Both the position numbers and the translations under genes were made by a program. Below are positions 19,892-30,670 of a stretch of 64,000 nucleotides of DNA, piece by piece. The DNA comes from Verrucomicrobiia bacterium (GTDB lineage Bacteria; Verrucomicrobiota; Verrucomicrobiia; Limisphaerales; CAIMTB01). Position 1 is the stretch's first letter. Every line of letters starts with the position of its first letter. Under the pieces are notes generated by a model. The model worked only from the letters and a program-made list of their open reading frames with translations. It searched no databases and had not been told where the DNA came from. The DNA lies in the NCBI GenBank assembly GCA_019634625.1, contig JAHCBA010000013.1, positions 86,652 to 150,651 of the forward strand, given 5' to 3'.

Positions 19892-20920
19892 ATGCCTCTT
19901 GGTTTCAAGGATGGTTTATCGGCGAAGGTGGGTCGGCGCGGATTTCTGAGGATGTTGGGCTCGACGCTCGGGGTGGGAGCCGTCGGTTCGGCGCTGCCCG
20001 TGCCGGGCGCGGTGGGGACCGTGGGTGGGGGAGACGGGACCCAGGCGACCGCGGAATTGGCGTGGGCCCGGGATCAGGAGTCCCTGCGGTTGACGTACGG
20101 GCCGCGGGAGCTGCTGCGGTACCAACTGCGGAAGCCGGCCAGGGGCGGTGCCTCGGTGGAGAGCGGCGGCTATCTGCATCCCGTGACCACGCCGGCCGGA
20201 ACGGTGGTGACGGAGGTCGGGCCGGCCGATCACCGGCATCATCGGGGGGTGTTTCTGGGATGGGTCGAGATGCGGGGAACGGATGCGGCCGATTTCTGGG
20301 GCTGGGGCGAACCTGCGCCCACCGCGGGGCGGCGCATCGAGAACGTCACTGTGGAGGGGTTGCCTCCGACGCTGGGCGTGGCCCGATTCCGTGCCACCAA
20401 CGCGTGGAAGGCCGGGGCGCGCAGGATGGTTCTCGAGGAGGTCCGGGTGACGCTGGCGTTCCGGGAGGGGGCAACGGTCCTCGATTATGTGACTCGGCTG
20501 ACGGTGGACGCGCCGGTCACGGTGGCGCGGTGGGCATTCGGCGGGTTCGCGGTCCGCACCCGCATCGACGGTGCAGTGGCGCCCATCGGACCGGAAGGGG
20601 CGGTCCGGCGGGCGAGTCCGCGCCACACCGACCCGGACTCGAACTGGCCGGATGCGCCCTGGTACGGGCTGCACTTGAAGTTCCGGGACGGGAAGGAGGC
20701 AACCGTGGCCGTGGCGGGTCGGGAGGCGAATCCGCCGACGTCCTGGCATGTCGTGCCGGGCATTGGTCTGATCAATCCCAGCGTGACGGCGAAGGGGGCC
20801 CTGCGCCTGGTGCCGGAGGAGCCACTCGTATTGCGGTACCGGATCATGGCGTTCGACGGGGCGCCGGCGGTGGCGTCATTGAAGCGGTTGGGGGAGGGTT
20901 GGTATTTCGGGACGTCTTAG
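19892..20920 (+). CDS. PmoA-family (DUF6807-like) protein with twin-arginine signal
   Basis: 342 residues. The N-terminus carries a twin-arginine-type signal (GRRGFLRMLGSTLGVGAVGSAL), suggesting export of a folded protein. The body matches the 'methane oxygenase PmoA' family as I know it: the HRHHRGVFLGW segment near residue 117, a DFWGWGE motif, and a C-terminal region with WYGLHLKFRDGKEATVAVAGREANPP and RLVPEEPLVLRYRIM. Despite the family name, such proteins are not methane monooxygenase subunits; their biochemical role is unclear, though they often sit with sugar-degradation genes in Verrucomicrobiota and Planctomycetota. It stands alone here and converges on the NagA-like gene. Confidence 0.85.
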   Translation: MPLGFKDGLSAKVGRRGFLRMLGSTLGVGAVGSALPVPGAVGTVGGGDGTQATAELAWARDQESLRLTYGPRELLRYQLRKPARGGASVESGGYLHPVTTPAGTVVTEVGPADHRHHRGVFLGWVEMRGTDAADFWGWGEPAPTAGRRIENVTVEGLPPTLGVARFRATNAWKAGARRMVLEEVRVTLAFREGATVLDYVTRLTVDAPVTVARWAFGGFAVRTRIDGAVAPIGPEGAVRRASPRHTDPDSNWPDAPWYGLHLKFRDGKEATVAVAGREANPPTSWHVVPGIGLINPSVTAKGALRLVPEEPLVLRYRIMAFDGAPAVASLKRLGEGWYFGTS

Positions 20921-21091
20921 CCGTAGCCATGCAACAAGGTCGGGTGCGCTGGCTTGATCTTATCGGGCAGGAGCTTCGTCGTTCGATCGTTCCGTATCTC
21001 CGTTCCGATACGCACCTCGCGATCGATGGGGAAGGTGGATTCTCACAGAGGCACCAAGCCACGGAGACGGCCGAATCCCGCCTGTGGAGCT

Positions 21092-22060
21092 TCAGTGGGT
21101 TGCCTTGGAGACACCGGCTTTGGGAGATGGGAACCATCCATCGAGGCCGTGGGCGAGCACGGTCGGCAGGCATCCGCCGGCGGCTTCGCCCAGCATGGTG
21201 GCGGCACGTTGGGCGAGTTGGGACGGGGTGAGGGAGGATCCGGCGAAGTTGGTGCGGCCGGGTTGTCGCACCACGCCGTCCGGGCCGACTTCAAGAAGGA
21301 GGTGGCCGAGGGTGTGCGTCCCCGGCGGGGCTCCCGCGGCGGCCATGGCGTCGGTGGTGTAGTAGATCCGTTCGGGCGGAAGGACCCGGTGGAGGATTCG
21401 GAACAGGGACGGCGAGACGTGGAGGCCATCCGGAATGAGGCCGACCCGGAGGTCCGGGGTGTCGAGGACGCGCCAGATGATGTTGTCGTGGCGGTCGAGT
21501 TGCTGCGGGCAGCCGTTGGCGAGATGGGTGAACGCGCAGGCACCGGCGGCGGCGGCGTCCCGCAGGCGGGAGGCCGGGGCATCGGTGTGGCCGAGACTGA
21601 CGCGGATGCCGAGGCGGACGGCGCGTTCGATGAAGGCAAGGGCACCGGGACGTTCGGGGGCCACGGTGATGAGGAGGGGATCGGAACCGGCGGCATCCCG
21701 GGCAGCGTCGGCGTCGGACGGTGACGGGTCGCGCATGCGGGCGGGATCGTGGGCGCCGTGGAATCCGGGTTGCGCGGAGAGGAAGGGGCCTTCCAGGTGC
21801 CAGCCGGGGATGACGTCACGGAGGAAGGGGTCAGCGTCCCGCAGGGCGCGGAGGCGACGCATTCGGCGCAGCATGCGGTCCCAATCGTCGGTGATGAGAG
21901 TGAGGAGGAACTGGCTGCCGGCATCGCGGCGCCAGGCTTGGGCGGCCTGATGGAGGGCCTCCTCGGGGAGGTCATCCCGTTGAAAATCGATGGCGCCGTA
22001 ACCATTGACCTGCGGGTCGAAGAAGTGCGGCGGCGGGCTGGGCGTGGTCGCGGCGGTCAT
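21092..22060 (-). CDS. nagA: N-acetylglucosamine-6-phosphate deacetylase-like amidohydrolase
   Basis: Predicted to deacetylate GlcNAc-6-phosphate in the cytoplasm, feeding amino sugars to glycolysis. 322 residues from the ATG at 22060. The upstream in-frame extension to 22189 reads through one of the palindromic repeats and is not convincing. Family motifs in order: FDPQVNGYGAIDF (the QxNG metal-site variant of NagA), WHLEGPFLSAQPGFHGAH, SLGHTDA (metal-binding His), HLANGCPQ, LIPDGLHVSP and TDAMAAAG (catalytic Asp). It starts almost directly at the QVNG motif, so it lacks most of the N-terminal beta-sandwich of classical NagA (about 380 residues). There is no adjacent nagB. The 516-bp upstream region holds three palindromes that might affect its expression. 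Confidence 0.82.
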   Translation of the reverse strand: MTAATTPSPPPHFFDPQVNGYGAIDFQRDDLPEEALHQAAQAWRRDAGSQFLLTLITDDWDRMLRRMRRLRALRDADPFLRDVIPGWHLEGPFLSAQPGFHGAHDPARMRDPSPSDADAARDAAGSDPLLITVAPERPGALAFIERAVRLGIRVSLGHTDAPASRLRDAAAAGACAFTHLANGCPQQLDRHDNIIWRVLDTPDLRVGLIPDGLHVSPSLFRILHRVLPPERIYYTTDAMAAAGAPPGTHTLGHLLLEVGPDGVVRQPGRTNFAGSSLTPSQLAQRAATMLGEAAGGCLPTVLAHGLDGWFPSPKAGVSKATH

Positions 22061-22164
22061 GGAGGCGAAGCGTAGAGGGTGAAACCGGGCGGGGCAGCAT
22101 CGAAGCCGGTTGCCGGCCCGGTCTTTGAGGGCCGGGGCCGGGCACTGGGCGCAGGGAAGCAAAT

Positions 22165-22202
22165 CGACGCAGAATTCGTGCATATGCACGAATTTTGCGT
22201 CG
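22165..22202. repeat. 38-bp palindromic element, copy 1
   Basis: Arms cgacgcagaattcgtgcat and atgcacgaattttgcgtcg are complementary with a single mismatch, centred on CATATG. It is preceded by aagcaaat, similar to the flank of copy 3. Confidence 0.93.
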
Positions 22203-22259
22203 GTGGCGGGAGTGGGCGTTGAGTGGGTTGGCAGGGGGGTGGCGGACGGGGGAGAGAAT

Positions 22260-22297
22260 AAACGGAAACGGCGTGCATATGCACGGAGGTTACGTCG
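22260..22297. repeat. 38-bp palindromic element, copy 2 (decayed)
   Basis: The core cgtgcatatgcacg is perfect, and the right arm ends in acgtcg like the other copies. The outer arms carry about eight differences from the consensus, so it looks like a decaying copy of the same element. Confidence 0.7.
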
Positions 22298-22502
22298 ATT
22301 TTGGATAGCGGAAGGGAAGTTAATAAGACAGACACACCTTGCTTGACGGGTATGGATACGCTGGCGACGAAGTCATCCACCTCTACTGCGGCTGGATGGG
22401 AGATTTTGGGGGCGTCGGTCGGGAGTTTGGGGGAGTTTGGAGTCAATAATAAAGAGCCGCACATGATAAGATAAGAAGATAAGTGAGGGTCGAAGAAGCA
22501 AA

Positions 22503-22540
22503 GCGACGCAAACTTCGTGCCTAGGCACGAAGTTTGCGTC
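22503..22540. repeat. 38-bp palindromic element, copy 3 (perfect)
   Basis: Arms cgacgcaaacttcgtgcct and aggcacgaagtttgcgtcg are exact reverse complements, centred on CCTAGG. The arms differ from copy 1 at paired positions (AATT/AATT against ACTT/AAGT; CATATG against CCTAGG), so pairing is kept although sequence changes. Preceded by gaagcaaag. Confidence 0.95.
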
Positions 22541-22576
22541 GATGCGAGAGGGGGCGTTTGGGAGGCGGGAAGGGGG

Positions 22577-23185
22577 TCAGGTGGTGGAGCGGGTGGGGCG
22601 GCGAAGGCGGCGGTATCCGGCCCAGGCGAGGGCTGCGCCGGCGAGCGCGAGGGCGTTTTCGTGGGGTTCGGGGACCACCACCAGGTTGCCGCGAATCTCA
22701 CCGGGAGCGTTCAGGGTGGTGTGCACGTTGAAGTAGAGCCGGTGCTCGAGGAGGGCGGTTTCGTGCGCCTCGGTGAGGGTCACGCTGCCGATGGCGAAGC
22801 CGTCCGTCGCCGAGGGATTCCAGCCGGCGCCGAGACCGCTGTGGGTGTCATAGAGCACGCCTGCATTGGCATTGAACGGATCGTCCCCGGGCACGATGCC
22901 GTGGATATGAGCGACGGTGGCGTCGCCGGTCAGATCGGTGAACCCGTTGCCGGAACCCCATCCGATGTTGAAGGAGAGGAGCCGGGTCTCGGTGTCGTAG
23001 GTGATGCCACCGGGGAGGAGGCCGCCGGTGCCGGGGGGATCGCCGGTAACAGCGCCGGTCTCATTTCCAGGAAGCAGGCCGAAGCCGGCCTTGCCTTCGA
23101 GGAGGAATTCCAGGATTCCGGCATGGGCGACCGCGGAGGCCATGGTCATGCCGAGGACGAGAGGAAGCCTCAAGGGGGATGCCAT
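22577..23185 (-). CDS. CHRD-domain protein with PEP-CTERM sorting signal
   Basis: 202 residues. The ATG at 23185 begins a signal peptide (LRLPLVLGMTMASAVAHA). The middle is a CHRD domain: DATVAHIHG, NAGVLYDTHSGLG, LYFNVHTTLNAPGEIRGNL, the fold named after chordin and common in bacterial secreted proteins. The C-terminus is a PEP-CTERM tripartite signal: VPEP, a hydrophobic stretch (LALAGAALAWAG) and a basic tail (YRRLRRPTR), directing processing by an exosortase. Longer in-frame starts (for example 23260) would bury the signal peptide. It faces the TVP38 gene across a short divergent intergenic region. Function is unknown beyond likely surface display. Confidence 0.87.
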   Translation of the reverse strand: MASPLRLPLVLGMTMASAVAHAGILEFLLEGKAGFGLLPGNETGAVTGDPPGTGGLLPGGITYDTETRLLSFNIGWGSGNGFTDLTGDATVAHIHGIVPGDDPFNANAGVLYDTHSGLGAGWNPSATDGFAIGSVTLTEAHETALLEHRLYFNVHTTLNAPGEIRGNLVVVPEPHENALALAGAALAWAGYRRLRRPTRSTT

Positions 23186-23224
23186 GGAGGAGAGTCGGAC
23201 CGGAAATGGATTGAATAAGCAAGC

Positions 23225-24000
23225 ATGAATTCGAGGATTCGGGTGGTCACTGGATTTCATGAGGGCATGGTGTCGGCCATGGACGATTCGGTGAAGAGGC
23301 CCGGGCGGACGAGGGGCGCGTGGCGGAGGGGCGTCTGGGGGGGCCTGGCGCTGGTGATTGTGCTGGCGGCGGTGCTGGCGGCGGCGATGGGCGATGGGCG
23401 GGGAAGGATGGAGCAGGTGTTGCGCGGGGTGGAGGAGCTTGGGGTGTGGGGTCCGGCGATCTTTGTGGGGGTTTATGTGGTGGCGACGGTGTGCCTGGTG
23501 CCGGGATCGGTGCTGACCCTGGGGGCGGGGGCCGCGTTCGGGGTGGTGCGGGGGTGCCTTTATGTCTCGCTGGCCTCGACGCTGGGGGCGACGGCGGCCT
23601 TTCTGGTCGGGCGCTACCTGGCGCGAGACCGGGTGGCGCGGACGATGGAGGGGAGGCCGGCGTTCCGGGCCATCGACCGGGCGGTGGCGGATGAGGGCTG
23701 GCGGGTGGTGGGGTTGACCCGGCTGTCGCCGGTGTTTCCGTTCACCCTGCTGAACTATGCCTTCGGGCTGACGCGGGTCCGGTTGAAGGAGTACGTGCTG
23801 GCCTCGTGGATCGGGATGATGCCCGGGACGGTGCTGTACGTGTATCTGGGGTCGCTGGCCCGGGACGGGCTGGTGGAGCGGGAACGGACGCCGGGGGAAT
23901 GGGCGCTGTACGGTGTGGGATTGGTTGCGACCCTGGTGGTGACGTGGCGGGTTACCCGGCTGGCACGACAGGCCCTGGCACAGCGGACCGGAGGTGGGGC

Positions 24001-24004
<4 letters not shown>
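23225..24004 (+). CDS. TVP38/TMEM64-family (SNARE-associated/VTT domain) membrane protein
   Basis: 259 residues, integral inner-membrane protein. The ATG at 23225 gives a long polar N-terminus; an ATG at 23279 (MDDSVKRPGR) is an alternative. Transmembrane segments are visible near residues 37-56, 74-110, 118-130 and 230-245. Family signatures include the glycine-rich VPGSVLTLGAGAAFGVVRG, a re-entrant-loop-like FPFTLLNYAFGLTRV, and ASWIGMMPGTVLYVYLG. Proteins of this family are linked to lipid scrambling or transport in other organisms; no substrate can be read here. Its stop overlaps the next start (ATGA), which couples it to the flavoprotein. TVP38 next to a mercuric-reductase-like flavoprotein is a recurring bacterial pairing as far as I recall. 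Confidence 0.88.
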
Positions 24005-26809
<2,805 letters not shown>

Positions 26810-26836
26810 GGCGGGGTTCAGCCCGGAAATCGTTCG

Positions 26837-26868
26837 GGCCGGACGCGTGCGGATGCGTCCGGCCTTTT
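26837..26868 (+). terminator. Rho-independent terminator after GAPDH
   Basis: A perfect 10-bp stem (ggccggacgc / gcgtccggcc) with an 8-base loop, followed by TTTT. It ends about 60 bases after the gap stop codon. Confidence 0.85.
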
Positions 26869-26939
26869 GAGTCGGGGAAGGGGGTGTTTCAGGGTTTGGG
26901 GCCGGCCGGGACCGGAATGGGGTTTGCGGGCCGGGAACT

Positions 26940-26975
26940 GACAGGAGAGAGGCACTGGACAGGAAAGAGGCACTG
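26940..26975 (+). repeat. Tandem 18-bp duplication carrying the ribosome-binding site of the sugar kinase
   Basis: Two adjacent 18-base copies (gacaggagagaggcactg and gacaggaaagaggcactg, one difference) end two bases before the ATG at 26978. Each contains an AGGAGAG/AGGAAAG purine tract. The tract in copy 2 is 10-14 bases from the ATG, so it is the probable ribosome-binding site. Confidence 0.9.
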
Positions 26976-26977
26976 AT

Positions 26978-28084
26978 ATGGCGGTCATCGATCTGGCGTT
27001 GCGGAGAGCGGACTCGGTCCGTTGGGACATGCTGGCGTTGGGAGAGATCATGCTGCGGCTGGACCCGGGGGATTCGCGGGTGCGGGTGGCGCGGGAGTTC
27101 AAGGTTTGGGAGGGGGGCGGGGAGTACAATGTGGCGCGGGGTCTGCGGCGATGTTTCGGGATGCGGACGGGGGTCTGCACGGCGCTGGCGGACAACGAGG
27201 TGGGGCGGCTCATCGAGGATTTCATCCTGCAGGGCGGGGTGGCGACGGACCATGTGCTGTGGCGGCCTTTCGACGGGGTGGGGCGAACGGTGCGGAACGG
27301 GTTGAATTTCACGGAGCGGGGGTTCGGGGTGCGTGGGGCGGTGGGCACGCCGGACCGGGGCCACACGGCGGCGAGCCAGTTGAAGCCGGGGGATTTCGAC
27401 TGGGACACGATGTTCGGGAAGGAGGGGGTGCGCTGGCTTCACACCGGGGGGATTTTTGCGGCGCTGAGCGAGAGCGCGGCGGACCTGACGATCGAGGCGG
27501 TGCAGGCGGCGAAGCGGCACGGGGTGCGGGTGAGCTACGATTTGAACTACCGGCCGAGCCTGTGGAAGAGCATCGGGGGCCAGGCGAAGGCGCAGGAGGT
27601 CAACCGGCGGATTGCGCCGTACATCGACGTGATGATCGGGAACGAGGAGGATTTCACGGCGGCGCTGGGCTTCGAGGTGGCGGGCGCTGACGAGAACCTG
27701 CTGCACCTCGATGTCGGCGCGTTCAAGGCGATGATCGAGACGGCGGTGCGGACCTATCCGAATTTCAAGGTGGTGGGGACCACCTTGCGGGCGGCGAAGA
27801 CGGCGACGGTGAACGACTGGGGCGCCATCTGCTGGGCCGGGGGTGCGTTTTATTCGTCGCGATCGTATCCGGATCTGGAGATCCACGACCGGGTGGGCGG
27901 CGGGGACAGTTTTGCCAGCGGCCTGATCTACGGGTTGATGACGACGGGCGATCCGCAGAAGGCGGTCGAGTACGGGGCGGCGCACGGGGCCCTGGCGATG
28001 ACCACGCCGGGGGACACCTCGATGGCGAACCGGAAGGAGGTCGAGTCGTTGATGAAGGGCGGCGGGGCGCGGGTGCAGCGGTGA
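26978..28084 (+). CDS. PfkB-family carbohydrate kinase (2-keto-3-deoxygluconate kinase-like)
   Basis: 368 residues, cytoplasmic sugar kinase of the ribokinase/PfkB fold. The N-terminal glycine motif region (GGGEYNVARGLRRCFG), the NYRPSLW segment typical of KdgK-like kinases, and the C-terminal PfkB signature DRVGGGDSFASGLIYG with the catalytic aspartate are all visible. Substrate is inferred as 2-keto-3-deoxygluconate from overall resemblance; other sugar acids are possible. The expected aldolase (eda) is not next to it. Its stop codon overlaps a GTG start-like codon of the gamma-glutamyltransferase reading frame, so the two genes are probably co-translated, although no metabolic link between them is obvious. 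Confidence 0.87.
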   Translation: MAVIDLALRRADSVRWDMLALGEIMLRLDPGDSRVRVAREFKVWEGGGEYNVARGLRRCFGMRTGVCTALADNEVGRLIEDFILQGGVATDHVLWRPFDGVGRTVRNGLNFTERGFGVRGAVGTPDRGHTAASQLKPGDFDWDTMFGKEGVRWLHTGGIFAALSESAADLTIEAVQAAKRHGVRVSYDLNYRPSLWKSIGGQAKAQEVNRRIAPYIDVMIGNEEDFTAALGFEVAGADENLLHLDVGAFKAMIETAVRTYPNFKVVGTTLRAAKTATVNDWGAICWAGGAFYSSRSYPDLEIHDRVGGGDSFASGLIYGLMTTGDPQKAVEYGAAHGALAMTTPGDTSMANRKEVESLMKGGGARVQR

Positions 28085-28086
28085 GG

Positions 28087-29811
28087 ATGAAGAGGATGCG
28101 GCAAGGGTGGCGATGGGTGGGGCTGGCGTGGCTGGCCCTCGGACAGGCATGGGGTGAAGAGCTGGGTGCGGTGGCCACGGGGCATCCCCTGGCGACCCGG
28201 GCCGCGGTGGAAGTCTTGCAGTCCGGGGGGAATGCCATCGATGCGGCGGTGGCGGCGGCCCTGACGCTGGGGGTGGTCGATGGCCACAACTCGGGGATCG
28301 GCGGGGGATGTTTTGTGGTGGCGCATCTGGCCGGGGGACGGTTGGTGGCGCTGGACGGGCGGGAGACGGCGCCGGCCGGGGCGACGCGGGAGATGTTTGT
28401 GCGGGGCGGGGAAGTGATGCCGGAAGCGAGTCTGACCGGGGCGCTGGCGGTGGGGGTTCCGGGGCAGTTGGCGGCGCTGGAGGCGTTGTCCCGGCGTCAT
28501 GGCCGGTGGCCGATGGCGCGGGGCCTGGAGCGGGCGGCGGCGCTGGCGGAGGCAGGGTTTGAAGTGACGCCGGCGTATGCCGCGCGGCTGCGTGGGGAGG
28601 CGGAGGCGTTGGGGCGGTTTCCGGAGAGCGCGGCGATTTTTCTTCGGGCGGATGGGAGTCCGTGGGAGGCGGGGGAGACCCTTCGGCAACCGGATCTGGC
28701 GGCGACCTATCGGGCCATTGCGGCGCGGGGAACGCGGTGGTTTTACCGGGGCCCGTTTGCGGAGCGGACGGAGGCCTGGATGCGGGAGAACGGGGGGGTG
28801 ATGACGCGCCGCGACTTGAGGCGGTACCGGGTGCGGTGGCGGGAGCCGGTGATTACGACGTACCGGGGCTGGACGGTGGTGGGATTTCCGCCTCCGAGTT
28901 CGGGCGGGGTGCATGTCGGGCAGATCCTGCGGATTCTGGAGGGATTCGAGGTGGGCGGATGGGGGGCGGGATCGGCGGATCTGGCGCATGTGTTGGGCGA
29001 GGCGATGAAGCGGGCCTTTGCGGATCGCGCGCACTGGCTGGGGGATCCGGACTTCGTGCGGGTCCCGAGGGGGTTGGTGGACGAAGGGTACGGGGCGGAA
29101 CTGTCGGGAGGGATCCGGATGGACCGGGCGATGCCGGTCGAGGGACACGGCCAGCCGGCGGGTGGGGAGGGCGATGCGTTTGGGAGACGTCACACGACGC
29201 ACCTGTCGGTGGCCGATGCGGCGGGGAACTGGGTGGCGCTGACGGCGACGATCAACACGTCGTTCGGATCGAAGGGAGTGGTGCCGGGGACGGGGGTGTT
29301 GTTGAACAATCAGATGGACGACTTCTCGGTGCGGCCGGGGGCGACCAATTTCTTCGGGCTGGTGGGTGCGGAGGCCAACGCGATCGCGCCCCGCAAGCGG
29401 CCGTTGTCGAGCATGAGTCCGACGTTGCTGTTGCGGGACGGCGCACCGGTCCTGGCGGTGGGGGCGGCGGGCGGGCCGACGATCATTTCACAGACCGTGC
29501 GGGCGGTGGTGGCCGTGGTGGATTTCGGGGCGACCACGGAGGAAGCCCTGGCGGCGGCGCGGGTGCATCACCAGTGGCGTCCCGACGTGCTGGTGATGGA
29601 GAGCGGGTGGGAGGAGGCTGCGGAAGGGGATCTCGAGGCGCGCGGGCACCGGGTGCGAACGGTGCCGAGTCTTGGGGCGGCGCAGGCGGTCGGGCGACGG
29701 GACGGGCGCTGGGAGGCGGTGGCCGATCCGCGGGGGGAGGGGTTGGGGGCCGTGGCGACCGGGTTTCAGACAGGCTCTAAGGCTCGAAGCCGCCCTGGAG
29801 GACGCGGATGA
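28087..29811 (+). CDS. ggt: Gamma-glutamyltransferase
   Basis: Secreted proenzyme, 574 residues from the ATG at 28087 (a GTG at 28081 is an alternative overlapping the upstream stop). An N-terminal signal peptide (RWVGLAWLALGQAWG) directs export. Family marks: ATGHPLATRAAVEVLQSGGNAIDAA near the start, GIGGGCF, LDGRETAP, then the autocleavage site and nucleophilic threonine in RRHTTHLSVAD (about 29190-29215), LNNQMDDFS, and PLSSMSPTL in the small subunit. It would cleave glutathione and transfer or hydrolyse gamma-glutamyl groups in the periplasm. Its 3' end overlaps the 3' end of the opposite-strand cyclophilin gene by 35 bp. Confidence 0.94.
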   Translation: MKRMRQGWRWVGLAWLALGQAWGEELGAVATGHPLATRAAVEVLQSGGNAIDAAVAAALTLGVVDGHNSGIGGGCFVVAHLAGGRLVALDGRETAPAGATREMFVRGGEVMPEASLTGALAVGVPGQLAALEALSRRHGRWPMARGLERAAALAEAGFEVTPAYAARLRGEAEALGRFPESAAIFLRADGSPWEAGETLRQPDLAATYRAIAARGTRWFYRGPFAERTEAWMRENGGVMTRRDLRRYRVRWREPVITTYRGWTVVGFPPPSSGGVHVGQILRILEGFEVGGWGAGSADLAHVLGEAMKRAFADRAHWLGDPDFVRVPRGLVDEGYGAELSGGIRMDRAMPVEGHGQPAGGEGDAFGRRHTTHLSVADAAGNWVALTATINTSFGSKGVVPGTGVLLNNQMDDFSVRPGATNFFGLVGAEANAIAPRKRPLSSMSPTLLLRDGAPVLAVGAAGGPTIISQTVRAVVAVVDFGATTEEALAAARVHHQWRPDVLVMESGWEEAAEGDLEARGHRVRTVPSLGAAQAVGRRDGRWEAVADPRGEGLGAVATGFQTGSKARSRPGGRG

Positions 29812-30670
29812 AGCCTTGAGGTTCGTGGCGGAGACCGTTGGCGGTGAGGTTCGAGACGGTGGGTCCGAAGGAATTCACGAACCACTCCCGGAAGTCGGTG
29901 GAGAAGAAGACGTGTTGGGTGTGGTTGGCGGCGGGTTGGAGGAGGATGCCGAAGGTGGCCGGGGACAACTCGATGGCGCAGGCGGCCGGGCTGACGTCCG
30001 GGAGCGGGGGTGTCACCTGGGCGGGATCGAAGGCCCCGGCTGCCGGGCCCACGCGGACGATGCGGACGCTTTCGAGGATGAGGGGCTGGACGGGGCGGTC
30101 GTTGACGCCGGTGGGGACCTTGCTGAGTTCGTGGACGAGGTCCATGCCCTCGACGACTTCGCCGAAGACCGAGTGGCCGTTGTCGAGCCAGGGGGTGTTG
30201 GTGACGGTGACGAAGAACTGGGCGCCGTTGGAGTTGCGGCCGGAATTGGCCATCGAGAGGATGCCGGGCCGGGCGTGGCGGAGTTCGGGGTGGAACTCGT
30301 CGGCGAAGCGGTAGCCCGGGCCGTCGGTGCCCTGGCCGTTGCGGGAGCCGCCCTGGAGCATGAAGCCGGGGATCACGCGATGGAAGGTGAGGCCGTCATA
30401 GAAGGGGCGGCGGGCGAGGCGGGCTTCGGGGAAGTCGATCCAGTCGCGGGTGCCTTCGGCGAGGCGGACGAAGTTGGCCACGGTGCGGGGGGCGCGTTCG
30501 AATTCGAGACGGGCCCTGAAATTGCCGGCACTGGTGACGAAGTCGGCGTAGAGGCCGTCCGCGACGGGATCGGTCGCCTGGGCGCGGGGGGCGGGGAGGG
30601 CGAGGCCGAGCAGAAGGGCGGCGAGGGCGGACACGGTGGCCGGGGCGGGGCGATCAGGACGGACGATCAT
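29777..30670 (-). CDS. Cyclophilin-type peptidylprolyl isomerase, exported
   Basis: 297 residues. The N-terminus has a signal peptide (VSALAALLLGLALPAPRAQA). The cyclophilin core shows FYDGLTFHRVIPGFMLQGG (with catalytic Arg), NSGRNSNGAQFFVT and NGHSVFGEVVEGMDLV. An extra C-terminal domain of about 90 residues (HVFFSTDFREWFVNSFGP) resembles the beta-rich tail of the large secreted proteins on the left. It is the last gene of a five-gene minus-strand operon; its start overlaps the stop of the inositol monophosphatase-like gene by 4 bp. Confidence 0.93.
   Translation of the reverse strand: MIVRPDRPAPATVSALAALLLGLALPAPRAQATDPVADGLYADFVTSAGNFRARLEFERAPRTVANFVRLAEGTRDWIDFPEARLARRPFYDGLTFHRVIPGFMLQGGSRNGQGTDGPGYRFADEFHPELRHARPGILSMANSGRNSNGAQFFVTVTNTPWLDNGHSVFGEVVEGMDLVHELSKVPTGVNDRPVQPLILESVRIVRVGPAAGAFDPAQVTPPLPDVSPAACAIELSPATFGILLQPAANHTQHVFFSTDFREWFVNSFGPTVSNLTANGLRHEPQGFIRVLQGGFEP

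Larger units (their letters stand above)
22061..22576. other. 516-bp intergenic region with three palindromic elements upstream of the NagA-like gene
   Basis: No convincing gene. The stretch holds three copies of a 38-bp palindrome (listed separately) and a comparatively AT-rich segment (about 22240-22500) with TTGCTTGACGG and repeated gataagataagaagataag at 22465-22485. It lies downstream of the CHRD gene and upstream of the NagA-like gene (both minus strand), so a promoter for the latter should be here, but I could not fix its position. Confidence 0.7.

Noticed and set aside
21030..21065. Short cacagaggcaccaagccacggag-like sequence as a meaningful repeat
   Set aside because: Only a few loosely periodic units are present between two convergent genes; not enough to define an element here.
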